A stretch of DNA of 52,809 nucleotides from Methylomonas sp. (GCF_023228165.1 NZ_JALOBS010000033.1:1-52809); one strand, 5' to 3'; positions 17,192 to 26,396 are shown, counted from the stretch's first letter. Numbers and translations: made by a program. Notes: a model not told the origin generated them from the sequence alone.

Positions 17192-17500
17192 ATGAACACA
17201 AAAAAACCAGTACCAGAACCGTCGAAGTTACCACTATTTGAACTGGGCCAAGTAGTGGCTACGCCGGGCGCATTAGAAGCCTTGCACAGTCTTGGCATGA
17301 CGGGACTCGAACTATTACGACGTCACCACCGCGGCGACTGGGGAGACTTAGACGCCGAAGACATTGAAACGAATAACACTGCACTAAAAAACGGCAGCCG
17401 CTTGTTTTCGTCTTATCAAGTTAATCAAGAAATCAAAATTTGGATCATTACCGAAGCGGATCGGTCGGTTACAACCTTCTTGTTACCGGAAGACTATTGA
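17192..17500 (+). CDS. plasmid/ICE-type small hypothetical protein
   Basis: A 102-residue soluble protein. A proline-rich start is followed by LGQVVATPGALEALHSLG, an acidic middle (HRGDWGDLDAEDIETNN) and a beta-rich end (GSRLFSSYQV, KIWIITEADRSVTTFLLPEDY). I recall this pattern as a widespread small family on plasmids and integrative elements, without known function. Start at the second of two adjacent ATGs, which gives better spacing to GGAG. Confidence 0.7.
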   Translation: MNTKKPVPEPSKLPLFELGQVVATPGALEALHSLGMTGLELLRRHHRGDWGDLDAEDIETNNTALKNGSRLFSSYQVNQEIKIWIITEADRSVTTFLLPEDY

Positions 17501-17501
17501 T

Positions 17502-17804
17502 GTGAGGAAAGCTGATGACAACGAAAACACCACGGCAGCCGATATGATCAACCAACTCAAACATCAAAATGCCCGTGAAGCCTTGGTATATGCCCGTAGC
17601 ATTCTCGAACGGGCGATACGAGAAATTGATACCTACATCGGTTATCTCGATAAGGCAGACCACAACAGCAAGAAAGCGCAGATCATGAATTGGGCCTTAC
17701 ATTACTTAACATGCAACATTTTGCCCAATGTAAGGTTGGATCTGATAGCCAACGCTCAAGCGACATTTAGCGAACCAGACCGCGATACCTGTCGTTCAAA
17801 TTGA
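17502..17804 (+). CDS. small helical hypothetical protein
   Basis: A 100-residue frame beginning at GTG one base after the preceding stop; an internal ATG at 17544 (MINQLKHQNAREAL) is an alternative start. It is predicted to be almost entirely helical, with no recognised domain. Close spacing to the previous gene suggests cotranscription as the last gene of this cluster. Confidence 0.5.
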   Translation: MRKADDNENTTAADMINQLKHQNAREALVYARSILERAIREIDTYIGYLDKADHNSKKAQIMNWALHYLTCNILPNVRLDLIANAQATFSEPDRDTCRSN

Positions 17805-17967
17805 CAAAGTGTACTGGGAAGTTCGGCCAAAAGCGGACCCTGGAGCGTTCTACATAACGGACACTGACTTTTTCAAATCCAGACGGTCAATGTCCATCGT
17901 TATTCATTGAGTGTTTTGCAATTAGTAGCCCAATTTTGGAATCTCGGCCGAGACAATATTCATCTGA

Positions 17968-19338
17968 TCACATCCTGACTGGTTTCGGAAAGCATAATAT
18001 GACAATTAAACCATCGTCTGCATTGGCGAGAGTAATACTTCCACCGTGACGAATCATTACTGCGCGCACAAAACGAAGACCAGAACCTGAGGTATTTGGG
18101 GCTCCTTTGAGTCTTGAGGCACGTGCAAGGGAATCAATATTGGTATCGGCAACACCACCGCCCGAATCCTGGAGTTCTAAATGATAAATAGATTTTGATT
18201 GCGATAGGGAGATTCGGACATAGCCTTCGTTGGACATATGACGAAGGGAATTATTAAGTAAATCAGCGATGGCTCGTATAACGAGGGACTCCCGGCCAAC
18301 AATCTCGGCCGGTGTATCATCTCCTAACTCAAATTCGATTGTAAGGCCAGCATCTTCGTAAGCGTCGGCGTATAAGTCTGCTGCCTTTCGGGCAGAGTTT
18401 TTCAAATCAAACGGCTCCGATAAGGTATCTGCACCAGATTCAAGACGAACAAGCTCCAGAATGTCACCAACAAGTTTTTGAGTGTGCGACAGCCGGTCAA
18501 TGACTTTTCGGTCCTTGTCTGCATCAAGGCTTAGCTTCAATTGCTCCATTTCGTCCTTTACTTCATGAGCTACCTGTTCGCTGATTCTGTCGAGTCCCAT
18601 AATCAGTCGTCCGATGCGGTCCATCATCTGTGAAATCCGAATGTTTAGGATGTCGAGTTCGTCACAACACGATCCTTTGGCAATGGTTGGTCGTATATCA
18701 ATCTCATTTCGACCGAAAGCTGCTAATGCATCGCTTGTCTCGACAACACGCTGAGAAATGGCGCTTGTTCGCTGGCGAACCCAGAGCCAAGCAGCTCCAA
18801 GCGACAGTAATACGATTGCAGAGATTCCTGGCCCAAGCGCACGCATTAGTGTATCGGATGCATCAATGCGCCGACCCACGAGGAGGTATGCGGCTCTATC
18901 TCTTCCCCTGTAAATAGGGCCAGCTTTTGACCCATCTTCCGCAATTAGTGAGATGACAAGACCAATATATCGCCCGTTATGTTTTGCGATATCTTCGCCG
19001 TTGAAATAGACCCAACCGGACTCCAATGGGACCGAAGTGGGCCATTGAGATACATTACCTCCGCCGAGTCGTACGCCTTTTAAATCTGCAAAGACGTAGA
19101 CCCTACCCGGCTTTTTAGGGTGTTCGTAGGCGCCGCGGACTGAAGATTCATATCGAACCCCCTTACGACTTGTCCATTTCATGAAGGCAGCTTCGACCTC
19201 GATGTCAGCACGCGCCGCTACTTCGAGTGCATGCTTGACAACTAACACCGATCCTCCGCCAATAATGACAGCAAGAAGGAGCATTAGGACACCAGCTTGC
19301 CAAATTAGGCCTGAGAAAAGACTGCGGTGGATCTTCAT
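17968..19338 (-). CDS. sensor histidine kinase with divergent H-box
   Basis: A 456-residue membrane histidine kinase. Two membrane segments (about residues 12-35 and 168-188) enclose a periplasmic sensor region of about 130 residues of no recognised type. A HAMP-like stretch follows. The phospho-accepting His is probably His258 in RISEQVAHEVKDEMEQ; the usual HDLRTPL core is altered, although the His-acidic pair is kept. The ATPase domain has an N box (DLLNNSLRH), G1 (DSGGGV) and G2 (SGSGLRFV). It overlaps the response regulator by four bases and is its cognate partner. The signal is unknown. Confidence 0.87.
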   Translation of the reverse strand: MKIHRSLFSGLIWQAGVLMLLLAVIIGGGSVLVVKHALEVAARADIEVEAAFMKWTSRKGVRYESSVRGAYEHPKKPGRVYVFADLKGVRLGGGNVSQWPTSVPLESGWVYFNGEDIAKHNGRYIGLVISLIAEDGSKAGPIYRGRDRAAYLLVGRRIDASDTLMRALGPGISAIVLLSLGAAWLWVRQRTSAISQRVVETSDALAAFGRNEIDIRPTIAKGSCCDELDILNIRISQMMDRIGRLIMGLDRISEQVAHEVKDEMEQLKLSLDADKDRKVIDRLSHTQKLVGDILELVRLESGADTLSEPFDLKNSARKAADLYADAYEDAGLTIEFELGDDTPAEIVGRESLVIRAIADLLNNSLRHMSNEGYVRISLSQSKSIYHLELQDSGGGVADTNIDSLARASRLKGAPNTSGSGLRFVRAVMIRHGGSITLANADDGLIVILCFPKPVRM

Positions 19339-20048
19339 TCTTGCGCTAGTTTATAACCCGGACCTTCCTTTAATATCCGAGGAGCATGTTCGTGTTTACG
19401 TAAACTGTTTCGTATCCGGCTTATTGCAGTGTTCATTACGGAGACCTGCGGAGGCAAACTTCGATAATCATTCCAAACCTCCTGCCATAGCGATTCTGTG
19501 GCAACCGACTCACCGCCGCCAGCAGCAATTGCGCGAAGAAGAGCGAAACACTTTTTCTGCAACTTAATCCGCTCGCCGCGCCAATATGCCTGCTCCGCTT
19601 TGGTATGTAACTCCAGATCCCCATACATTTCTATAGAAGAAGGCATTTTTACTCCAGTAAGCCGCCGTGCGAGGGCTCTCACGCGAGCAATAAGCGCCTC
19701 TTCGTCAAAAGGTTTTTCGATGTAGTCGTCCACACCCCGCTCGAGACCAAGGATTTGCTCACCAATCTCGTTTAAATAGCTAAGAACGATGATTCCGGGC
19801 AGTGGAGTTTCGATTTCCTTCAACCAGTCGACCAGGATAAGGCCTTCTTCAAGTCGACCAAGCATCCGGTCTAGCAAAATGATATCTACGGTTTCGACGA
19901 TTAGTATAGAGCGTGCCTCTTCAATGCTTGTCGCATGAAGGAACCGCCAACCGGCGACTTTGGCAGCTGACTTTATCTTGTTTAACCAAACCGGGTCATC
20001 CTCGACACTGAGAACCGCCAGTGAATTACCGATATTGAGTGTTTCCAT
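19335..20048 (-). CDS. OmpR-type response regulator
   Basis: A 237-residue two-component response regulator. The receiver domain shows the acidic pair in SVEDDPVW, phospho-acceptor Asp60 in DIILLDRML and Lys112 in DYIEKPFDEE. The C-terminal winged-helix DNA-binding domain (about 145-237) ends in SVMNTAISRIRNSLRK and GPGYKLAQE, as in the OmpR/PhoB class, although its wording is divergent. Start METLNIG at 20048 is chosen over an upstream ATG at 20075. It lies divergent to the secreted-protein genes at 20344-25576, so these are candidate targets; this is only positional inference. Confidence 0.87.
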   Translation of the reverse strand: METLNIGNSLAVLSVEDDPVWLNKIKSAAKVAGWRFLHATSIEEARSILIVETVDIILLDRMLGRLEEGLILVDWLKEIETPLPGIIVLSYLNEIGEQILGLERGVDDYIEKPFDEEALIARVRALARRLTGVKMPSSIEMYGDLELHTKAEQAYWRGERIKLQKKCFALLRAIAAGGGESVATESLWQEVWNDYRSLPPQVSVMNTAISRIRNSLRKHEHAPRILKEGPGYKLAQE

Positions 20049-20343
20049 GATTATAAATCCGGGAAATATCAACAATTATCTGCCCAATACTGCTCGAAAA
20101 GAATAACGGCAACGGTGCTTGAACTTGCTTCGCTAAGAGACGTACAGAGCAGGCAACTTGACTGAAATACTTTATTTTCTTACGTTGAGGTGGGTATTAA
20201 TAACTTTAATGCAAATGGAAGTTAGGCGAAATTAAAGCATATTGAGAAGTGGGTTGAAACTAACTTAATTGGTTAGTTGCACTATCAATACAAAGATTTT
20301 AGTCTCGGACCAGAAAAATTCGATCTTTTCTCGGGAATAAGGG

Positions 20344-22143
20344 ATGAGAATGGCTATGAAGACAGTAAGGTTTTTGAGATGGGCGATAATTTATCTGAGT
20401 CTGATTATATGCCCAGCATACGGAGAAACGGACCAACAACATCTCGAGACTTTTCATCTAGAAGGGGCGAATGAGTACGGAGGGCTTAAAAAATTCTACG
20501 AGGATGAACGGGCAGTATATTATTTCGGTGCTCTGATTTGGAAAGACCCTCAATGGGATAAGAATAGTTTTTGGATATCGACAATTATTGCACTGCACAA
20601 ACCCAGTACTGTTCTAGATACCTTCCTTGAAGTTGACCGATTCGAAGCGGAACTTTTTTCGGTCCATAAGCCCGCATTTAAAATTAGACCGTCTGAAATC
20701 GAGTATTTCAACGCAATAATTTTCCCCACACTGAAAACACAATTTCCTTCCCTGCGGTCCAACCCTCCTGAGAGTTTGCAAATAATGGGATTTGCGACCG
20801 GACAGCATTTTGAAGATTCTAAGAGATATTTTAGTTCCCGCTCTAGACATAAAATCATACCCGAGCAGCCCTTATATAGACTAAGTTGGTTCTTAACTGA
20901 AAGAAGCCAATACCGACCTGCTTATGAAATGCAAGGGCAGCCTGGTGCAGATGCCAGCGAATTTTGGAATAGTGTCCAGGAGGCGAGTTCTGAGAGAGGA
21001 GCAATTGGATCTAAGTCGATTGTTGACTCGATCTCTATACCACAGCTTTATCGGCAATATGAATCGCGCAAAAAGGCTCGTGAGGAAGCTGCGGAAAAAA
21101 CAAGAAGGGATGCCGCGATTGCTTATCTCAATCAGAAACGTACCTCAGGCCTGGTTTATCGCAACAGTCAATTTTGGGATCAGTTCGAACAAGCAGACAT
21201 CGTTCGCATGATATTCGATGGTGAATTCACGCGCGTAAATGATCCTTTTGAAGCTGCATCGATTTATGTGGGATACGTCGACGCCTTTAACGACGTATGC
21301 CAGTCATTCTTGCCATCGAAAAAGGCATCGCACAGAACACAGCGGTATGTGCGGGAAGGATATGGGCCTTGGCGGAAGGATGGCGAACCAACGGTCGTTT
21401 ATATGGATCCCCTTTTTCTCCCTAAGTACGAACAAATGCTTGATTTGGCCCAGGACGGATCGACCCTTCAGGGATTAGAAATGATCTTTGATGTCTTTTT
21501 TTCTAAGAAGTACAAGACACCCGAGAATTTGTTTCAGACGATCTTACAACCCGCCTTTGAAATATTCAAACGAGAGGCATTACTGAGGAATTTTCTGGCA
21601 GAGTCTGTTTGTTCCAGTGAAACGGCAAAGCAACTTGGTAAACAATTAATCGCCCTTACGACAGGACAGTTAGTGCCGAGCATGAAAAGCTCTCCCGTAC
21701 TAGCCGAGTCGGATCCCGTAATCGATACGGACATTGCTCGAGAGTTGGCCTTGCGACGCCACGAACAGGAGCAGGAACTTATGCGACGGGCTGTAAACCC
21801 GATGGAAGGTCCAAATGGCTGGCTGCTGGAACGAGAAGATTTTTCTGCTTACAGCGTCATCAGAAATGGTAATGAAGACGCATACCGACGCAACCAGAAA
21901 TATCGGGAGGCGGTGAATAGCTTGCACAGCCGAGGTCAACCTGTCCTTCAATGTCAGTACGGGCCAACGGGACTGAACGGTGAACTGCCAACCTGGCGCC
22001 ATTGGATATTTTGGTATAACCATGTCCCGAAGGAAGTTGAAATCATTCGAAGTGTGGATGGGATCGCGCAACCTGGATTAGCAAAAGCCGTTTCCGAGTG
22101 CCCGCCAACGACAGGTGCGGCGAATCGTTTACTGCAAGAATAA
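20344..22143 (+). CDS. secreted protein with domain shared with 24416-25576
   Basis: A 599-residue exported protein: a signal peptide (RWAIIYLSLIICPAYG) and no further membrane segment. Residues 235-260 are a charged helix (KKAREEAAEKTRRDAAIA). Residues about 268-440 match the secreted protein at 24416: both have G-(L/I)-VY near FW-x-Q, DI-x-R-x-IFDG-(E/D)-F, and a closing segment with F-x5-C-x-S. I do not recognise this domain. The last 20 residues come from a DNA repeat also found at the end of the next gene (see 22083-22143), so the natural C-terminus may have been shorter. Confidence 0.65.
   Translation: MRMAMKTVRFLRWAIIYLSLIICPAYGETDQQHLETFHLEGANEYGGLKKFYEDERAVYYFGALIWKDPQWDKNSFWISTIIALHKPSTVLDTFLEVDRFEAELFSVHKPAFKIRPSEIEYFNAIIFPTLKTQFPSLRSNPPESLQIMGFATGQHFEDSKRYFSSRSRHKIIPEQPLYRLSWFLTERSQYRPAYEMQGQPGADASEFWNSVQEASSERGAIGSKSIVDSISIPQLYRQYESRKKAREEAAEKTRRDAAIAYLNQKRTSGLVYRNSQFWDQFEQADIVRMIFDGEFTRVNDPFEAASIYVGYVDAFNDVCQSFLPSKKASHRTQRYVREGYGPWRKDGEPTVVYMDPLFLPKYEQMLDLAQDGSTLQGLEMIFDVFFSKKYKTPENLFQTILQPAFEIFKREALLRNFLAESVCSSETAKQLGKQLIALTTGQLVPSMKSSPVLAESDPVIDTDIARELALRRHEQEQELMRRAVNPMEGPNGWLLEREDFSAYSVIRNGNEDAYRRNQKYREAVNSLHSRGQPVLQCQYGPTGLNGELPTWRHWIFWYNHVPKEVEIIRSVDGIAQPGLAKAVSECPPTTGAANRLLQE
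22083..22143 (+). repeat. approx. 60-bp direct repeat, copy 1, at gene end
   Basis: Covers the last codons and stop of the 599-residue protein. It matches 23129-23190 through AAAAG-CG, TTCCGAGTGCCC, CCAACGACAG and CGAATCG. A one-base length difference inside means that the same DNA is read in different frames in the two genes on the 5' side of the gap, so similarity is at the DNA level rather than by protein selection. Confidence 0.75.
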
Positions 22144-22356
22144 ATATGTCAAGAAAGAGTTGTCGGTTGTTGGTTTCTAACGGGACAATTTAAAGTACGC
22201 TTTACGATGGTTTGTACTGTGACATCAACTTAAGATCACTGTAGAGTTCAAAAAATTCTTGAGTTTCCGAGTCTCAAAATGAATGTGTGTTTGTCAACCT
22301 CGGAAAAAAGGTAGTTGAAAAAAATCAAAGTCATTTTAATTAACGAGGAAAAAAAT

Positions 22357-23190
22357 ATGAAAAATTTTTGGCAACTTTTTTTAAACGTAGTGTGGGTCAA
22401 TGCTTTACTGATCGGAACGGCAAACGCCAATGTATTTCAATATCAAATCGCTGGTAACGTAACCGGGCAATTTAGACCAGTAATTGATGATCCAATAGCG
22501 GATTTACTTGGCGTTTCCCGAAATTCGCAAAATGACATTGCGTATCAACTTAATTTGACTATTGATGTGGATAGGTTACCAATCATTGAAAATGACACTT
22601 CGATTTTGCAACAGTATAGTTATTTTGATGCCATTACTGGAGCGAAGTTGATGTTGAACAATACTCTTTTTCAGACACAACGGACTCCCTTCGAAGAAAG
22701 TGATACCAATGAAATAACGGTTCTCAATCGGATTGAGGCAAATAACGCGGATGCCTTTGGTTTAAATTTGGCTCATCCGCCACTAACCGATAGCGATTTA
22801 TTCAATAACTATACTGTACCATTTAATCAAACCATTAATGGTGTGGCCTACGAAAATGCCGTGGTTCAATTGGATGGTTTAAGCTTTTTAATAATCGATC
22901 TTAACGGTATGTTCAATAACGCTTCTTTACCCACGGATGATAGTATATTCGCCACAATACCTTCTTCAGCCAATGTGGGAATTGGTTTACGAACAGAATT
23001 GGGGGGCAGTCTTCTGCTTGGCAGTCTATCGGGAATTAATGCTTTCGCTATATCTCCAGTCACAGTTCCTGTTCCAGCGGCTATTTGGATTTTTCTGTCA
23101 GGAATGGCTTTGCTGAGATTCATTCCGCAAAAGGCGCTTCCGAGTGCCCCACCAACGACAGATGCTTCGAATCGACTGTTTCGGGAATGA
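22357..23190 (+). CDS. secreted protein with VPLPA/PEP-CTERM-type sorting tail
   Basis: A 277-residue exported protein starting MKNFWQLFLN, with GAGGA upstream; an in-frame ATG at 22315 is poorer. A signal peptide ends near IGTANA. The body is beta-rich and Asn/Asp-rich, typical of extracellular proteins. Near the C-terminus is VPVPAAIWIFLSGMALLRF followed by a basic residue group, the VPLPA variant of the exosortase sorting signal common in methanotrophs. Unusually, the protein continues for about 18 residues (ALPSAPPTTDASNRLFRE) beyond where such tails end; this extension is encoded by the repeat at 23129-23190. Confidence 0.75.
   Translation: MKNFWQLFLNVVWVNALLIGTANANVFQYQIAGNVTGQFRPVIDDPIADLLGVSRNSQNDIAYQLNLTIDVDRLPIIENDTSILQQYSYFDAITGAKLMLNNTLFQTQRTPFEESDTNEITVLNRIEANNADAFGLNLAHPPLTDSDLFNNYTVPFNQTINGVAYENAVVQLDGLSFLIIDLNGMFNNASLPTDDSIFATIPSSANVGIGLRTELGGSLLLGSLSGINAFAISPVTVPVPAAIWIFLSGMALLRFIPQKALPSAPPTTDASNRLFRE
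23129..23190 (+). repeat. approx. 60-bp direct repeat, copy 2, at gene end
   Basis: Second copy of the repeat at 22083-22143, again overlapping the last codons and stop of a gene. Here it extends a sorting tail that would normally end shortly before it. Confidence 0.75.
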
Positions 23191-23395
23191 AGTTCATATA
23201 TAAATGGATTGTCGGAATAAGCTTTCCAGAGTAGCGTTTGATATCACAAGAAGAATAAAAGATCATCAAGAGAGTTATTTCAATTTTCAAATTGATCTTG
23301 ATTCAGTATTTTTTTAGGGTCGTAGGGGGATTAAATCAAACTAATTTCCAACTCAATATTTTCCTCGTTTTTCAATAATCTTGGGGATTTGATCA

Positions 23396-23911
23396 ATGTC
23401 TACTGGCTCGCTTACCCTTCCGGTTCCACCCCCAGCGATTGCTGGAGTAGCTTATCGACATAAAATGTCCACAAGCGGGTTGCACTTTCCTTTTGTTAAA
23501 TCAGGTGATGTTGTCAAGGTTGGTGAACCCCTGATTGCTTGGGGAGGATCCAGCCTAGCTTGGAAGGATTTCTTTTTTGGAAATATTACAAGTATTTTAC
23601 TCCGACGAGATGTCACTGAATCACGCCTTCTCTCACCGGTCACCGGTATTATCGAATGGGTTAATAGCGCCCTAAATGTTAACACTGATTGGCAGTTGCT
23701 CAATTCCGGATTAAAGATTGGGTCAAGAGAATATGACTATCAAAATGCGATTCGGATTCGAGTTACAAATACCCGAAAAGAAGATATTAACCTATTATCG
23801 GCTTATTCAGAACTAATAGCTTATGCGAGGCGGCATGCGCGTAAAAGCGAGCGGGAAAGAATAGAGCAGGAAATTAACATAATAAAAAAAGCTGAACTAA
23901 TTTTTTTGTAA
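23396..23911 (+). CDS. hypothetical protein with lipoyl-like fold pattern
   Basis: A 171-residue protein with no signal peptide. Residues about 30-95 show the pattern of a biotinyl/lipoyl-type barrel-sandwich domain: VKSGDVVKVGEPLIAW, then LLSPVTGIIEWVN. The usual modified lysine is not seen, so it is not a carrier; related hammerhead folds occur in membrane-fusion proteins. The C-terminus is a charged helix (ARRHARKSERERIEQEI). GGGGA lies upstream of the ATG. The function is unknown. Confidence 0.5.
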   Translation: MSTGSLTLPVPPPAIAGVAYRHKMSTSGLHFPFVKSGDVVKVGEPLIAWGGSSLAWKDFFFGNITSILLRRDVTESRLLSPVTGIIEWVNSALNVNTDWQLLNSGLKIGSREYDYQNAIRIRVTNTRKEDINLLSAYSELIAYARRHARKSERERIEQEINIIKKAELIFL

Positions 23912-23934
23912 GACTAATTAAAATGGGGTGAAAG

Positions 23935-24351
23935 ATGTCAAATCAATTCGATCGCGATTGGGAAGAGTTTCAACATGGAGTACAAGGAACTCAAACGGGT
24001 TCTTTACACAATCAACTTGGACTAGAGAGTACTAAAAACAGATCTCCGACTCATCCATATCCCCAAAAAAAATCCAATCAAACAAAAAAACTAAATTCAA
24101 AAAAAACAATTCCACAGCCATCAAGTTATGAAACAAACGACTCCACGGCTAATAAAGTTGGCTTATTAATCGCCTTAATAGCTTTTGCTGTAACTGCATA
24201 TTGGATCTATGATTCGACACAAGATAATCATATTACTGCATTGATTGCTGGTATTATTGCGGCATCAATTGCAGGGAAATATTATAAAGTTATTTTGATT
24301 TTGTCATGTGTAGTTGGAGCGTTTTATATAAAAGACAAATTAGGGGTTTAG
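23935..24351 (+). CDS. hypothetical membrane protein
   Basis: A 138-residue protein. The N-terminal 75 residues are polar, rich in Lys, Gln, Ser and Asn, and probably disordered. The C-terminal part has two to three membrane segments (VGLLIALIAFAVTAYWI, ITALIAGIIAASIAG, VILILSCVVGAFYI). No family is recognised. It is 23 bases after the lipoyl-like gene, so cotranscription is likely. Confidence 0.6.
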   Translation: MSNQFDRDWEEFQHGVQGTQTGSLHNQLGLESTKNRSPTHPYPQKKSNQTKKLNSKKTIPQPSSYETNDSTANKVGLLIALIAFAVTAYWIYDSTQDNHITALIAGIIAASIAGKYYKVILILSCVVGAFYIKDKLGV

Positions 24352-24415
24352 GTATCTTACTAAAACTGCTGATTCAGCCAATAACAAAGATTTCTTTTAA
24401 ATTTGGAAGATTTCA

Positions 24416-25576
24416 ATGAGTGATTGTAAACAACTTTGGAAAAGACAAAATTGTTTATTGCTACTGTTCGTGGGATTGAATCTAGTGACAGGCAATGCTT
24501 ATTCCGACCCGAGTAATAATCAATGTAATACTCCCAGTTGCATTGCCATTAGAAATACCATAGCAAAACATAAAAATCATTCTAAACCGAATACTGACTA
24601 CAGAGAACACTATGCGTCAGCGAGCGGTCGGCAAAAAGGCATAGTATACAAACTTGAGCCTTTTTGGGCGCAATATGATGATTTTGATATTGCCAGGCGC
24701 ATTTTTGATGGTGATTTTAATGGACTTAAAGACACTCTTGAATTTAAGGCTTTATTTTCGGGTTTAGCGGTTTCCTATTCCAAAAAATGCAGTGAATACG
24801 TACGAAACTGGCAAACCTACGAAAAAAAGTCTCTCGATTATGATCGAACAAGTTGGAATCTCGATGGTTCTAAAACGATCCATAAGTCAGAACATACCAA
24901 AACCTATAACATTGACAAGCGCTTCACGCCCCAATGGGCGATCTACGATACAGATCTCGCAAAAGAGGTTCTCAAGCGAGGTGTATTTTCGTCTTTTGGC
25001 CTGGTTTTAGGCTATCGCGGTGAGATGGAACATTTCGTGAAGAATCAGGGCTGTCAAAGCGCAGCGGTTGCCCAAATGATAGAAAATTTTATCCGAGCGG
25101 CAAATGATAGATCATCAGCACAAGCTGATGGGATGCATTTTTCAGGCGCAGAAAGGGAAAGCGATAAGCCCGAAGACCAGAAAGGATCAGAAAATTTCGA
25201 TAGCCGTATCACGCCTAAACAACCGGAATTAAACGATAGACCTACAAAAAGTAGTTTTGACGACAATGAACCCTTGCAAAACGCTCACTCTAAGCATGAA
25301 CAATCGATTAGTCGGTCGAATATTCTTGATAGCCAACAATCATATCGACAACGTCAAATTGATATTAATCGAGAGATTGAGAAAATCATGGACGTTCAAC
25401 AGAAAGAACGAGCTGAAGCATCAAGAATATTTCAGCAGAAATTAAGGGCAGCAAAGACACCTCAAGAAAGACTCGAAATACAAAAAATGTTTCAACAACA
25501 GCATACGATCGCCATGCAAAAACTGAAAGAACAAGTGGAAGAGATTCGTAATAGACATAATATTCTGAATCAGTAG
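24416..25576 (+). CDS. secreted protein sharing a domain with 20344-22143
   Basis: A 386-residue protein with a signal peptide (LLLLFVGLNLVTGNAYS). Residues about 74-235 form the domain shared with the 599-residue protein (KGIVYKLEPFWAQYDDFDIARR, IFDGDF, then FVKNQGCQS near the end). The C-terminal third is Ser/Asp/Glu-rich, then a long Gln/Glu/Arg coiled coil (about 300-386). It probably acts in the periplasm or at the surface. Conservation of FDG-(E/D)-F and of cysteines suggests a folded enzyme-like or binding module; no catalytic role is claimed. Confidence 0.6.
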   Translation: MSDCKQLWKRQNCLLLLFVGLNLVTGNAYSDPSNNQCNTPSCIAIRNTIAKHKNHSKPNTDYREHYASASGRQKGIVYKLEPFWAQYDDFDIARRIFDGDFNGLKDTLEFKALFSGLAVSYSKKCSEYVRNWQTYEKKSLDYDRTSWNLDGSKTIHKSEHTKTYNIDKRFTPQWAIYDTDLAKEVLKRGVFSSFGLVLGYRGEMEHFVKNQGCQSAAVAQMIENFIRAANDRSSAQADGMHFSGAERESDKPEDQKGSENFDSRITPKQPELNDRPTKSSFDDNEPLQNAHSKHEQSISRSNILDSQQSYRQRQIDINREIEKIMDVQQKERAEASRIFQQKLRAAKTPQERLEIQKMFQQQHTIAMQKLKEQVEEIRNRHNILNQ

Positions 25577-25653
25577 ATTGTTGGTAATTTTTTGCCGCCG
25601 CTAAGATAAACAAGTTTTCCCCCCTTCATTTCACATAACCAAGGAGTCGTTTT

Positions 25654-26106
25654 TTGAAGAAGATCTTATACGTTGATATGGATAATGTGCTGGTCGATTT
25701 TACCTCAGGCATTGCAAGGTTGGATGACGCTGTGAAGCAAAAATATTCTGGCCGATTAGATGAAGTGCCTGGGATTTTTGCGCTGATGTCCCCAGTGCCT
25801 AGTGCTATTGATGCCTTTATTGAGTTATCAGATTTATTCGATACCTACATCCTATCAACAGCTCCCTGGGAGAACCCGTCAGCTTGGAGCGATAAATTAC
25901 TATGGGTTAAACGCTATATGGGTAAGGTGGCATACAAACGCTTGATCCTTTCGCATCACAAGAATTTGAATGATGGGGCCTATTTGATCGACGATAGAAC
26001 GAAAAATGGTGTCGACGCCTTTATGGGAGAACATATCCATTTCGGTACAGAGAGTTTTCCCGATTGGGAAACGGTGCTGACATACTTGAGGAAGAAGCAT
26101 AAATAA
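25654..26106 (+). CDS. 5'(3')-deoxyribonucleotidase-like HAD phosphatase
   Basis: A 150-residue HAD-superfamily protein of the NT5C type, which removes phosphate from (deoxy)nucleoside monophosphates. Motif I is YVDMDNVLVDF, motif II lies in TYILSTAPWENPSAW, a lysine follows in the helical region (AYKRLILSHHK), and the final acidic motif is LIDDRTKNG. The start is TTG at 25654 with a strong AAGGAG upstream; no ATG fits. Phage and island copies are common. Confidence 0.82.
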   Translation: MKKILYVDMDNVLVDFTSGIARLDDAVKQKYSGRLDEVPGIFALMSPVPSAIDAFIELSDLFDTYILSTAPWENPSAWSDKLLWVKRYMGKVAYKRLILSHHKNLNDGAYLIDDRTKNGVDAFMGEHIHFGTESFPDWETVLTYLRKKHK

Positions 26107-26396
26107 GGCGATAAGCGCTCAATAACAAATCAACAGGTGTTTGGCGTGCTCTGACCATCCAAGATCAAGCCTTGTGGATTCAACAATGCATGCAAACTTT
26201 ATGCTGGGCGCTTATATGTAACGAAATGCTCCAGATTTGAAATGCCACATTGATTTTATCTATTTCAGAATTGAGATTATTTTTGATTGAAAATTGACAA
26301 ATCGATGACCGCTTTGTAGAAATTCATATACACAATGTCACAGTCTGTTGTGGGTCGTTGCTCGCCTGCTAACTCCAATTTGCCAAAGTCCGCTAA

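Noticed and set aside
17805..17967. Regulatory or mobile sequence between the plasmid-like cluster and the two-component genes
   Set aside because: Partial GGACACTG/AGTGT symmetry was seen, but without a consistent structure.
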